From Priapulus caudatus (taxonomy: Eukaryota > Priapulida > Priapulimorpha > Priapulimorphida > Priapulidae), in the NCBI RefSeq assembly GCF_000485595.1, contig NW_014577127.1, positions 54,119 to 75,953 of the forward strand: a DNA stretch of 21,835 bases, given 5' to 3'. The position numbers and the translations under genes were made by a program. The notes below the pieces were generated by a model. It made no database searches. It saw nothing but the letters and a program-made list of their open reading frames with translations, and was not told where the DNA came from. Of the stretch, positions 8,144-17,545 are shown one piece after another. The first letter of the stretch is position 1, and the number at the start of each line of letters is the position of its first letter.

Positions 8144-9680
8144 TTAACAAATGCGATGAGCCAAACGAGGACGTTGTCTTACGATAAAAGTCATGTTTGT
8201 AGACATGGCAGCGAGAGATTGAAAAAAAAGGTGATGATATAGATAGCGCGCGCGCGTGTGTGTGTGTGTGTGTGTGCGTGCGTGCGTGTGTGACAGAGAG
8301 GCGCGTGCAAGAGGGAGAGAGCGGGGGTAGAGAGCACGTGTATTTCCGGAGTTCACCATGTCATATAACCCATATCATACCTACGAACGTGCCTTTTCCA
8401 CAGAGTTACGAAGAATCTATCAGATATGGTTGTTTAATGAGCAAGAAATTGTCAACATATACTTAGCATACTTAGCTTACATAACTTTACTTAGCTATGC
8501 CAATAAGACCGTCCATACATACATACATGCGTGCGGGAGGAGATTTAAGTGTGTATAGGTATTGATATTTTGACATTACAGCTGTACCAAACTATATGAG
8601 ACCTATCTATTTTGATGTTGGTCCCATATTCCTTCACGTACTTCTCTTAAACCAAAGCTGGATGAAATAGTCCCAGGCATTGTAATATAATCAAGAGTTA
8701 TTTGGGTTGTATTTAATTTCGTATAATATCGATTTCCCATGCTGTCTATGCTGTATTTATTTTATTTAATTGCTGACAGGAAGCTTTTTGAAACACCTGT
8801 TGCCTCGTTGACGAGGTGACACTAATCCCATTCCATTACTGCCTACATCGCGTGTAGGCACTCGTACCACGGAAGCGTTTTGCTCAAATTGAAATGTTTG
8901 CATTTGTCTTGTGTCTGCTTCACAGTATCGTATGCTCATCTGTCTAGAGTCGGAATGTTTAAAGGTTTGTGAACATCGAGACACATTGTTATTATGTCGC
9001 TTATGATCTGCACCACCCTGACATGACAATGTAGGTTGAGCTAATCCAAAGGTTTACAATGGCGTCGCAGTGTGACGGGCAATGACGTCGCTGCGTCACG
9101 TGGGTTACAGATCTTTCGATCATCAGGGAAGTATGCAGGCAGACAAATATGTTGTCTATTACGCGTGTGATCAGAAATCTCATACGTATATATCTGTAAC
9201 GAGATAGCCCTGTGTTCGTGCACGTTATAATAAAATCCATGGATTTTTCTACTTTTTGGCACACGCATATCACAACTATCTCCTAGCTGTTTCATGAAAT
9301 TGCGTGTACATGACATTTCAAAACTCTGAATGTCTCGAAGTGATTCTAACCGTGTAGCTCCAACAATAAGTAGGAAAGACGTGGTCAGATAGTAGGTCGT
9401 GCGAGTAGATTGATAGAAAAACGGTGCCAGCTCTGAAATTTCAGGGTATTATAGGCTATTATGATTGTTATACACAATCGCGGTGATATGGCACAGCATG
9501 TTGACGATGTATATATATAGACTACCACAAATGCATATCAATGATGATCTAAAAAATTATTGGCTATAATTATTTCTACGAACGATGAATGCTTATAAGA
9601 ATTTCAGTATATACTTGTAGGTATTGTTTAGGTGAGTTTATTATGTGAATCAATTATTCATCCAGGGTTCCCTGTTTTAA
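8144..9680 (+). other. 3'UTR and downstream flank of the forkhead gene
   Basis: A (GC)(GT)n tract (about 8247-8299) follows the stop codon. Two compact hairpins lie at 8803-8816 (CCTCG, TTGA, CGAGG) and 8840-8860 (TGCCTACA, TCGCG, TGTAGGCA). TGACGTCG and CACGTG motifs occur near 9080-9100. The first canonical AATAAA that I find is at 9229-9234, next to the 16-bp palindrome AAAATCCATGGATTTT (9232-9247), which would give a 3'UTR of about 1.1 kb. The polyadenylation site is uncertain. No coding frame here is convincing. Confidence 0.5.
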
Positions 9681-9686
9681 CGTTGG

Positions 9687-9689
<3 letters not shown>

Positions 9690-9730
<41 letters not shown>

Positions 9731-9771
9731 TATATATATATTATATATATATATATGTGTATATATATATA
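9690..9771. repeat. (TA)n/(TATG)n microsatellite at the left edge of repeat copy 1
   Basis: About 80 bp of alternating TA is interrupted by TGTGTGTGT and TGTGTA. The segment from about 9742 (ATATATGTGTATATATATAT) is shared with the left edge of copy 2 near 18737, so the microsatellite forms part of the boundary of the duplicated unit. Confidence 0.9.
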
Positions 9772-10226
9772 TGAACTCGCAGAATACACATACTGTATCC
9801 TAAACGAGTTTTTGTTTCATGTCCCGAGTTGACGTTTGAGAAAAACGCGGTGAGAGATGTACAGTTTTATGTATGTAATCAGGATTTGGCAATGTGATTA
9901 TTATATAACTGTTATAATCACTCATTTTACGATCATGACAGGAATAGCTAACAGCAAGTGCCGTGTGTAACGGCGCTGGTTGACATCAAACGGGAATATG
10001 TTAACATGCTGTAATTGTATGTGGCTTTTGAGATTTGTGTCTGAATGATTGTGATGTACATTTTTGATATCCCCGTTTTTCCAGTCTAAAATTGTTGCTC
10101 GTTTGTATCGTTTTGCCACGTTCATTGTAAATAAATGACATTCCTTTTCTACAATTTTTTATCAGAACATGTATATAATTATTTGCATTTTTCGTTCGCC
10201 ATATTAAGTATGCATTTAAAAATATA

Positions 10227-10242
10227 CAAACGGTGAAACGGA
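10227..10242. repeat. hAT excision footprint in repeat copy 1
   Basis: The sequence reads CAAACGG TG AAACGGA. In copy 2 the same place holds CAAACGGA, a 183-bp hAT MITE, and CAAACGGA. The copy 1 site equals the two target duplications fused, with the last A of the first changed to T and the first C of the second changed to G. Those are the complements of the original bases. That is the product expected when hAT transposase leaves hairpins on the flanking DNA and they are opened one base off centre. Confidence 0.85.
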
Positions 10243-11276
10243 TATATATATAAAACGCGCAGGCGGGCGTGCGTGCGTTCTGGCGGTCGTTCGTTCGTGC
10301 GTGCATGTGTGTATGTGCTCGTATTTGTTCATAGTACTTGCCTCAACCAAGGGAGCATAGGCCTTCCACAAATTTCCTGCAGTGGAATCGGTTCACATTT
10401 CCTTCCAGACTGTTCTTGGTTCTTTCAGTTCGGCCTCAACAAATCTCTCTTATCTATCTTATCTACAAATCTCCCCTTATCTAGCGTTCTTAGAACGTCT
10501 CTATTGTGAGTTTCAGGGTAAGCTTTTGTCTGCCGGTTTTGTAGTGGAAGTGTGGTTGTTGTGGAATGGTCTATCCTCTAAACCATCCACATACTTGCGT
10601 CTTATTTGGCTTGCCTTATTCATTCTCTTCGTTTTTCAATGGATATTTGTTCCTAATAGTGTCTTTCAATGTATGCAGCATGATAAAGAACGCATTACCC
10701 TGCCAGAAAGTACAATGGACATTTGTTCCGGAATGTTTGAAGTTTTTTATTGTTCTTCTTCTGCTGTTTTCCAAGTTTCTATTTCGTTTGTAAAACTAAC
10801 TGAATAGCAACAAAAAAATGATATTTTATTACGTGGATAGGGGCCCTATGTGCTTGTTGAGTTTTAATTGCCTGGCATTAAACTAATTTATTACCATTTT
10901 AATGTAAATTTGTGTTATAACCTTTGTCGCTTCCTCTGTTTTTTCCCCACTTGACATTGCCTAGTTACGTAAATATACCCACTTCTCCCAAACTAGAGCT
11001 CCTACCGTTCAGTGTCATAACTTTGGTATGATATTGGATGAAGCGCACACGCCTTTAATTGTGTTTTGATTGGTCGATATCGAGTAGTATGGTGGCTGCG
11101 TTCGTTGGAAGCTGAAGCATATTGTTGCTTGCCTGCGTTTGTTTGCTTTTGTCTCAAGTTACTTGAAATTAGTGTTATCTGTCATCAGCAAACTATGTTT
11201 TATCCGGAACGTTTGTTGCCCGGGGGGGGGGGAGGGCACTTCCATTGTTAAAGGTACTGGGACGTGCCGCTGAACA

Positions 11277-11336
11277 GGGTATATTTTCCAAACATTATTG
11301 GCACAGGGTAATTTTCCGAACATCATTATGGGCACA
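11277..11336. repeat. Two-unit ~32-bp tandem repeat in copy 1
   Basis: Units of the form GGGTATATTTTCCGAACATC..GGCACA occur twice (29 and 31 bp here, both with small deletions). The same place in copy 2 has four full 32-bp units. Confidence 0.8.
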
Positions 11337-11365
11337 GGGTTATCTTAATACAACACCATCAAGCT

Positions 11366-11485
11366 GATATTGGACCAATATTGGGCCAATATTGGACAAT
11401 ATAGGCAGATATTGGGCCAATATTGGCAAAAACAATATTGGGCCAATATCACCAGGCCGATATTGGACCAATATCTGCCTATATT
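11366..11485. repeat. ATATTGG(G)CCAATAT palindrome cluster with a long imperfect hairpin
   Basis: Short palindromes of the form ATATTGGNCCAATAT recur six or so times. Two 18-bp perfect arms, AATATAGGCAGATATTGG (11398-11415) and its complement (11468-11485), extend inward with few mismatches to about 30 bp. The same structure is kept in copy 2 at 20555-20641. Confidence 0.85.
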
Positions 11486-11752
11486 GACAGGACAGGACAT
11501 AACCGAAATGTGCAATATGCAACAGGGTATACTTTTTAGTGCAGTATATTGGGACAGGGTGTATTTTAAGGCCGCAAAGCGGTTTGGCGGCAGGGTCAGG
11601 TTTTCAAGGTCCCGGAGGCACCCCTTACCCAGTTCCGAGCGAGTGCCGCCCGGCATTTGTTTCCACTTCTAATCTGAGGTTTCATCCAGGCCTTGGGGAT
11701 TGTTATGAGTACGGTACGTATTTGGTGTTATATATATATAATATATATATAA

Positions 11753-12477
11753 TGTGTTACAATCGATATCACAGAATTCTCCCTCCCACTAACGCTAGCG
11801 ATTTAATATCGAAAGTTAACAAATGTAGTCCATTTGGCTCACTGTTCATGATAACACTTGGTGATGTTATTGGTAATGTGGTCGTTATACTTAATCTAAC
11901 ATGGCGTAAACCGTACGTGTTGATATCACGAATCTTTATTTTGCGCCTTTGATATCGTTCCAAAGATAATACTAGTACAAACTTTCCCAGGAACATATAA
12001 AACCATGATACCGCGGATGATTTTTGCAACCTCTGACGTTTACCGTTTTGAAAGCTTACTAAATATCCTTTAATATATAACTCGCAGGGTGAGTCCAATG
12101 GAGATTGTGGTTGGTAGCTCTGTTGGCGTAGCCCTCCCTGTATGTTGCCTTGTTTCGATGCTTGTTTCATATCTGTATTAAGATATTCGATGCAGCGCTT
12201 AACAGTGCGTTGGAAGTGATATTCTTTAGTTTGGTGAAAAACCTTTCAGTAATAATCGTTTCATCACTGAGTTTGCTTTCCATGCGATGACCAACCTATA
12301 TACTACCCGAACTAACCCAGATACTCTGTTGGGGATTTCACCGTAGTTCCATCACGCGTCGCTGAGCATTTCATCAGGATTTACATCATACAGCAATTAA
12401 TGCATATATGTATTCACACTGTTCCTAGAGATGGCGCTGTGGTATTAAACGTTCGTGAGTAAACCTCGTATATATGT
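11753..12477. other. Non-coding DNA between repeat copy 1 and the (GT)n tract
   Basis: This is AT-rich unique-looking sequence with no open frame that I can defend. A 133-codon minus-strand frame (11769-12170) shows no motif. Confidence 0.5.
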
Positions 12478-12509
12478 GCTGTGTGTGTGTGGTGTGTGTT
12501 GTGTGTTTG

Positions 12510-12559
<50 letters not shown>

Positions 12560-12568
12560 GTGTGTATG

Positions 12569-12604
<36 letters not shown>

Positions 12605-12608
12605 TGTG

Positions 12609-12644
<36 letters not shown>

Positions 12645-12687
12645 TGTGTGCTCTGTGTGTGTGTCTCTCTCTCTCGTGTGTGGTGTG

Positions 12688-12718
<31 letters not shown>

Positions 12719-12734
12719 TGTGTGTGCGCGCGTG

Positions 12735-12778
<44 letters not shown>

Positions 12779-12872
12779 TGCGCGCGGCATGCGTGGTGTG
12801 TGTGTGGTGTGTTGTGTTGTGTGTGTGTTGTGTGTTGTGGTGAGGTGTGTGTGTGCGCGCGCATGCGTGTGT

Positions 12873-12906
<34 letters not shown>

Positions 12907-12949
12907 GTGGTGGTGTGTGTGTGTGTGTGCGTGTGTGTGTGAGAGAGAG
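12478..12949. repeat. (GT)n low-complexity tract
   Basis: About 470 bp of GT dinucleotides is interrupted by GTTGTG, GTATG, CTCTCTCT, and GCGCGCG patches and ends in GAGAGAGAG. The runs are long enough to adopt Z-DNA. All long frames across it encode only Cys/Val or His/Thr repeats and are artefacts. Confidence 0.97.
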
Positions 12950-13018
12950 TTTATGTGTTATATATGCATATGCATCTATAGCGCTATATGGTTATCGTTT
13001 ATTGCATAAAGTAATATA

Positions 13019-13064
13019 GATAATACCAGGAGTGAAACAATTTTTTAATCACTCCTGATAATAC
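13019..13064. mobile_element. 30-bp palindromic insert with 8-bp target site duplication
   Basis: GATAATAC occurs at 13019-13026 and again at 13057-13064, exactly flanking a 30-bp insert. The insert starts CAGGAGTGA, has an AT-rich centre (AACAATTTTTTAA) and ends TCACTCCT. An 8-bp duplication with a CAGG-type end fits a hAT-derived minimal remnant, possibly an internal-deletion product reduced to its termini. The structure is directly visible; the family is inferred. Confidence 0.6.
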
Positions 13065-13416
13065 GTGTATTAAACTTATCTGCAAAAGCACCGAAAGGCG
13101 CTGAATAATTAATTATTGCTTGCTTTATCGTAGAGAAGCACTATCAACGAAACTTGGTGCTTCCAGTTTCTCGGTGATTGTATGGATCGTCGAAATTTCA
13201 ACACTATTGTCGTACTACTAATATATAAAGACTGCTTAGCGTACTTGTAAGCGCTCTCACAGTTATAAATAGCATATAGTTAAAAATTCCCGTCGCGGGA
13301 GTAATTAACTTTGACAAAGATGTCCGTAATTTTACATTGTCAGTGCGATAAATTGAACAGTAATTTGTTGGTGATATTGCTGTTAATCTTTATGCGCAAT
13401 ATTATCGTGAGCTTTC
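13065..13416. other. Unique non-coding DNA between satellites
   Basis: Nothing recognised. The stretch is AT-rich, with no frame, terminal repeats or RNA gene signature. Confidence 0.5.
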
Positions 13417-14427
13417 ATTCACCCGTCCATCCCTTCCTCCGTCCGTCCATCCATCCATTCGTCCGTCCGTCCCTCCCATAGAAATATATAGAGACTTATA
13501 CTATTATACTACTTATATTATTTCTTTGTTTCTCCGTCCGTCGCGTCCGTCCTCCGTCCGTCCGTCCGTCCGTCCCTCCGTCCGTCCGTCCGTCCGTCCG
13601 TCCGTGCATCCGTCCATCCATCCATCCATCCATCCATCCTATTAATTTATCCATCCATCCATCCAGCCATTAATTCATCCATCTATCTATCCATCCTATT
13701 AATTTATCCATCCATCCATCTATCCTATTAATTTATCCATCTATCCATCCAGCCATTTAATCCATCGATCCATCCACTCATCATCCATCCATCGTTCCAT
13801 CCATCCATCCATCCATCCAAATCCATCCATCCATCCATCCATCCATCCATCCATCCATCCATCCATCCATCCATCCATCCATCCATCCATTCATCCATCC
13901 ATCCCATCCATCCATCCATCCATCCATCCATCATCCATCCATCCATCCATCCATCCATCCATCCATCCATCCTCCACAATCAATCAATCAATCATTATCC
14001 ATCACCATTCATCACCATCCATCCATCCATCCATCCATCCATCCATCTATCCATCCATCCATCCATCCATCCATCCATCCATCCGTCTATCCTTCCTTCC
14101 GTCCGTCCGTCCGTCCGCCCGTCCGTTCGTCCGTCACTCGTCGCGCCGTCCGTCCGCCGTCCGTCCGTTCGTTCCGCTCGTCCTCCCGGTCCGCGTCCTC
14201 GTCCTTTCGCCCGCCCGTCCGTCCGTCCCTCTGTCCGCCTGTCCGTCCGTCCGTCCGTCCGTTCGTCTGTCCGTTTATCCATCCGTCCGTCCATCCGTCC
14301 GCCCGTCCGTCTGTCCGTCCGTTCGTCTGTCCGTTTATCCATCCGTCCGTCCATCCGTCCGCCTGTCCGTCCGTCCCTCCGTTCGTCTGTCCGTTTATCC
14401 ATCCGTCCGTCCATCCGTCCATTCGTA
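13417..14427. repeat. CCGT/CCAT tetranucleotide satellite array
   Basis: Roughly 1 kb of CCGT and CCAT units, broken at about 13480-13530 by AT-rich DNA. CCGT dominates at both ends (about 13532-13610 and 14085-14427) and CCAT in the middle (about 13610-14085). Embedded higher-order structure includes CCTATTAATTTAT at 13638, 13694 and 13723, and a 60-bp unit (ending GTCCGTTTATCC) repeated three times at about 14241-14420. The minus-strand frames made of Trp-Met-Asp-Gly or Thr-Asp-Gly-Arg repeats are artefacts of the array. Confidence 0.95.
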
Positions 14428-15126
14428 ACACGAGCCGCTAATAAGGTGCGCAAGTCTCGCATGCAGGAACATTTAATTGACATGGCCACTGGCATATGGT
14501 ATGGGAACCGTGCATCGAAGATGCTCTCATTTGTTTCCTGATTTCTCGCTACGATCACTTTCTGAAACCCAAAGCCTTTACGGGCTTGCACTTTATACCG
14601 TTCAGCAAATAATGGAGAGAAACAAAGCGCCCAGAGCACTGCAGCGGATCTACCGGTTATATTACCGCTATATTTATTATTTCGGTATAGAGGGTTCCGC
14701 GATTTGGTCCAAAAATAGCAATATTCCCTACAATCCCGTGCCGCCGGCCATACCGGTTACAAATAAGCGAACACGCGTCGCGTGTAATGTGCCACTCTTC
14801 ACAATCGACCGATTTTACATTGGCTATAGTGTTATTATTGCAATAGATATTAGAAGTAAGATGATCCCGATTTACCAGACATGTTTATCAGCGTGGGTTT
14901 TAGGTGCTGCAGTTCAATGAGGCTGCCACACAGTCGGCAGATTCGTAGATTGAGCAGATCGGAAGATTGCACGCAACACATATATGTTCATAGACTTGAG
15001 TTTGTTTACATCGTGAGAGTTCAGAAATTCCCCCGATTTTACCGCATCTACTCTAGCTATCAAACGCAGCTTTTTATAATAGCTAGTGTATGCACGTTTG
15101 TCGATTGTCTGTAGTGTATACGTAGT
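14428..15126. other. Unique sequence without a supported gene
   Basis: A 147-codon frame (14477-14920) and a 77-codon frame (14881-15114) are open, but neither shows a motif, and the DNA composition does not differ from the surroundings. The second could be decayed upstream sequence of the SWIM-protein remnant that follows. Confidence 0.4.
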
Positions 15127-15602
15127 ATGGATAAGTACTTTGATTCACTAGACAACGTAGCCAAAGCACGCTATCTCGAGAAAATTGAGTGCATTGGGAA
15201 TCGACACCCGTACGAGAATGGAGCGAGGGCCACAACTTGTGCCCATCACGTACTTATTTGGATCTCGTGAATTGACTACCTAACATTCTAGCCGAGATCA
15301 TTTTATACTCTTACGGACTTTCAGAACCGTGAACAGTGAGAGTCCCATCTACGTTATCCGAGTACGTGTTATGCACTACCAGTCTCTTATTATACCATCT
15401 CTCTATCCGTACATGGGTCACGATGAGAGAATATGGGACAGGCATCATGTCAGCACACTGTAATTGTAAAGCCGGGCTTGGTGAATTCTGTTCACATGTT
15501 GCCTCGGTGCTATTTTATGTAGAGTATAGGCCTACGTGCAAGAGAAATCACCACCCCCACTCAGACAGCTGCCTACTGGATGCCGGCGATATATGTATAT
15601 AA
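15127..15602 (+). pseudogene. Decayed fragment of a SWIM zinc-finger protein
   Basis: A frame from ATG 15127 encodes DKYFDSLDNVAKARYLEKIE. It then continues through in-frame stops at 15268, 15289 and 15337 with residues such as IDYLTF and SFYTLTDF. In a second frame (15336-15602) follows MSAHCNCKAGLGEFCSHVAS, a textbook SWIM motif with spacing CxC-x7-CxH. The order (RYLEK block, then a YL..S.YT..F block, then the SWIM motif AHCNC.AGLGE.CSH) matches a family of multi-copy invertebrate proteins, often with a YqaJ-like nuclease domain, that I associate with mobile or expanded gene families. Three stops and one frame change show it is not a working gene. The nuclease part is not seen here. Confidence 0.65.
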
Positions 15603-16075
15603 GCGTAAATGTGTAGCGGCGTGCGCCGTGCGTGCGGTGTACCTGTGTGTTGCAGATCGAGGAGCATTTGACCGGCATTTACAGGTAATTATCGGCAATA
15701 CTAGGCGAAAGAGAGTAGAGAAACATTAAGACATTGGTAGTAAATACATTTCGTGTTTATTTAGCATTGCTTTTTTATTGAAAATGCTCCAAGCGTCTGT
15801 GGTTCTCCTGGTCTCTCGTCACTTTACCTTGTGTTGTGATCACGCTAGGCAGCCTAAAAAAGCTGTGTGGCTCTCTCTGATACCGATTGCTGCAGTTGAC
15901 AACACCGCAGGAGAGCGGCGCTGTAATGCATTTGCTTAATAGGCGAATATAAAATGAGCAGAGGTGCGCTGCTCAATGTACTTGTACCATGCCTGAACTG
16001 GTTTCTGTATCCGTCAGGGCCGGCGGCGTTGCATTGTGGATAATATAAAAATCGCGGAACCCTCTATAGTACTAT
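15603..16075. other. Unique sequence upstream of the (TAG)n tract and LINE
   Basis: No gene is recognised. A GGGCCGGCGGCG patch sits at about 16017-16028. Nothing indicates whether this is host DNA or the remains of an older insertion. Confidence 0.4.
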
Positions 16076-16092
16076 AGTAATAGTAGTAGTAC

Positions 16093-16146
<54 letters not shown>
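16076..16146. repeat. (TAG)n microsatellite at the 5' side of the LINE
   Basis: About 20 TAG units, lightly interrupted near the left end. It lies directly before the presumed 5' region of the LINE and has the same motif and strand as the LINE's 3' tail. Confidence 0.95.
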
Positions 16147-16277
16147 GGGGTCATAGAAGGAACGTTCACGTCGCGGCCCCTGTCAGATTTTACCACCTGC
16201 GAATCCTTCTACCACACTAACAGAAAAAAAAACAAAGCGCATACACACTACTATACACACAAACACTACACCTCATT

Positions 16278-17028
16278 ATGTCTCATGACCAACAAGATGG
16301 CAAGTCTCAGTGTCGACAGCACGGGCTCTTATCAGGGCCGGCACTGAGTATCATCTCATCCAACATTGAAGGTATCTCAGGCGCCAAACAAGATCTTCTG
16401 GCTGACCTGTGTGTGAGAAACAAATGTGACATTTTTTGCCTTCAGGAGACACACCTCGGACCTTCACGCAATCGCCCTCAAATCCTAGGAATTACTCTTA
16501 TAGCAGATAGACCACATAATCTATACGGTAGTGCGATTTTTGTACGTAATGGGCTAACTGTGGATAATTCTTCTCTATCAGACAATGCTAACATTGAAAC
16601 ATGCCCATGCTCGTACCACCGAGCTCATGGGGATTTCTGTCAGCTCTGTCTATAAACCGCCACCTGAGATATTCGACCTTCCTCGCGAGGTTACTGATGG
16701 CCGTATCAATGTGGTTATAGGAGATTTCAATAGCCATAATGTTACCTGGGGATATGCAGAAACAGACGAAGATGGTGCACTTGTGGAAAGCTGGTCAGAT
16801 CAGCTGTCGCTTATACATGACGCAAAACTCCCCTGCTCTTTCAACAGTTCCAGATGGAGGCGTGGATACAATCCTGACCGGGTGTTTGTTTCTACCAGCA
16901 TTGCTGGCCAATGTGAGAAGGTTGTCCTGGACCCAATACCACACTCCCATCACCGGCCCATTCGGCTTAAAGTTAACACCGTAGTTATCGGTACCTTTCC
17001 GCCGACGTTTCAACCTGAAGAAGGCTAA
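16278..17028 (+). pseudogene. LINE APE endonuclease domain, frameshifted
   Basis: ATG 16278 opens a frame with the SSN and LQETH (16440-16454) motifs of the exonuclease/endonuclease/phosphatase fold. Around 16585-16620 the homology moves to another frame, which carries SVYKPP, GDFNSH (16720-16737) and NPDRVFVS. The last motif reads SHHRPI (16945-16962), where this family has SDHRPI, so the catalytic Asp before the terminal His is replaced by His. A frameshift and a lost catalytic residue make an active product unlikely. In an intact LINE this domain nicks target DNA to prime reverse transcription. Confidence 0.82.
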
Positions 17029-17110
17029 TTGGGAAAAACTTGCTAAAAAATGCAATGATGCAGTCCGGCACCTGCCTGCTCCACCTACTAACTAAGACAC
17101 CTTCGTAAAG

Positions 17111-17540
17111 ATGATCAAGAAATTATCTAGGAACACCATGCCTCGAGGATGCCGCACAAGTTACATCCCAGGTCTGACGGGTGACTCCGAAGCACTTTTT
17201 GAGGACTATGTAAACTGTTTTCAGAGTGATCCGTTCGGTGACTACACGCTTGACTCTGGTGAGAGACTAACTGAAGCCATAGCAGAAAGCAGACGGAGGA
17301 AATGGCAGGAACTCATCCAGTCCACAAACATGACCCATAGTAGTAGAAAAGCGTAGAAGACAATTTGGATGCTAGGAAACAACCTTTCTAAAGTACAACC
17401 AAGACCAGAAGTGACTGCTGACCAGGTTGCTCATCATCTCCTTGTGAACAGCTAGGGACACCATAATCATCATCCCAGTAGGGCCAAACTACCAAAGGCT
17501 CAATGTACTACACAAGAGAACCAAGACTTTACAAGTCCTT
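17111..17540 (+). pseudogene. LINE linker between endonuclease and reverse transcriptase, interrupted
   Basis: Residues RRKWQELIQSTNMTHSSRKA, then a TAG stop (17354-17356), then KTIW continue the usual SRKAWKTI block, so the stop sits where Trp is expected. Further on, VTADQVAHHLLVNS is followed by another TAG. These are nonsense changes in otherwise recognisable sequence, implying a fairly recent copy. Confidence 0.7.
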
Positions 17541-17545
17541 TCAAT

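Larger units (their letters stand above)
9742..11752. repeat. Unclassified ~2 kb interspersed repeat, copy 1
   Basis: The unit starts TATATATGAACTCGCAGAAT and ends GGTACGTATTTGGTGTTA followed by (TA)n. It is repeated in the same orientation at 18737-20905. It contains a GCGT-rich patch (about 10257-10312), a C/G homopolymer (about 11219-11236), 32-bp tandem units (11277-11336), and a run of ATATTGGGCCAATAT palindromes (about 11366-11485). I see no terminal inverted repeats, no LTR ends (TG..CA) and no recognisable protein. Relative to copy 2 it carries about 95 bp extra near 10835-10935 and lacks the hAT MITE, leaving a footprint at 10227-10242. Frames such as 10382-10807 have no family resemblance and break in copy 2. 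Confidence 0.85.

Noticed and set aside
10382-10807. 141-codon frame in repeat copy 1
   Set aside because: The equivalent region of copy 2 is broken by indels, and I see no similarity to any protein family; it is not supported as a gene.
9742-11752. Solo LTR or Helitron identity for the 2 kb repeat
   Set aside because: Ends are not TG..CA, no short target duplication outside (TA)n is visible, and there is no TC start or CTRR hairpin end.
12425-13019. Long open frames on both strands made of Cys/Val or His/Thr repeats
   Set aside because: They are translations of the (GT)n tract with no start context or non-repeat sequence of note.
13728-14639. Minus-strand frames rich in Trp-Met-Asp-Gly and Thr-Asp-Gly-Arg
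   Set aside because: They arise from the CCAT/CCGT array; a four-base period read in threes stays open in several frames.
14477-14920. 147-codon frame upstream of the SWIM remnant
   Set aside because: No motif, no splice context and no compositional signal; kept as unique non-coding sequence.
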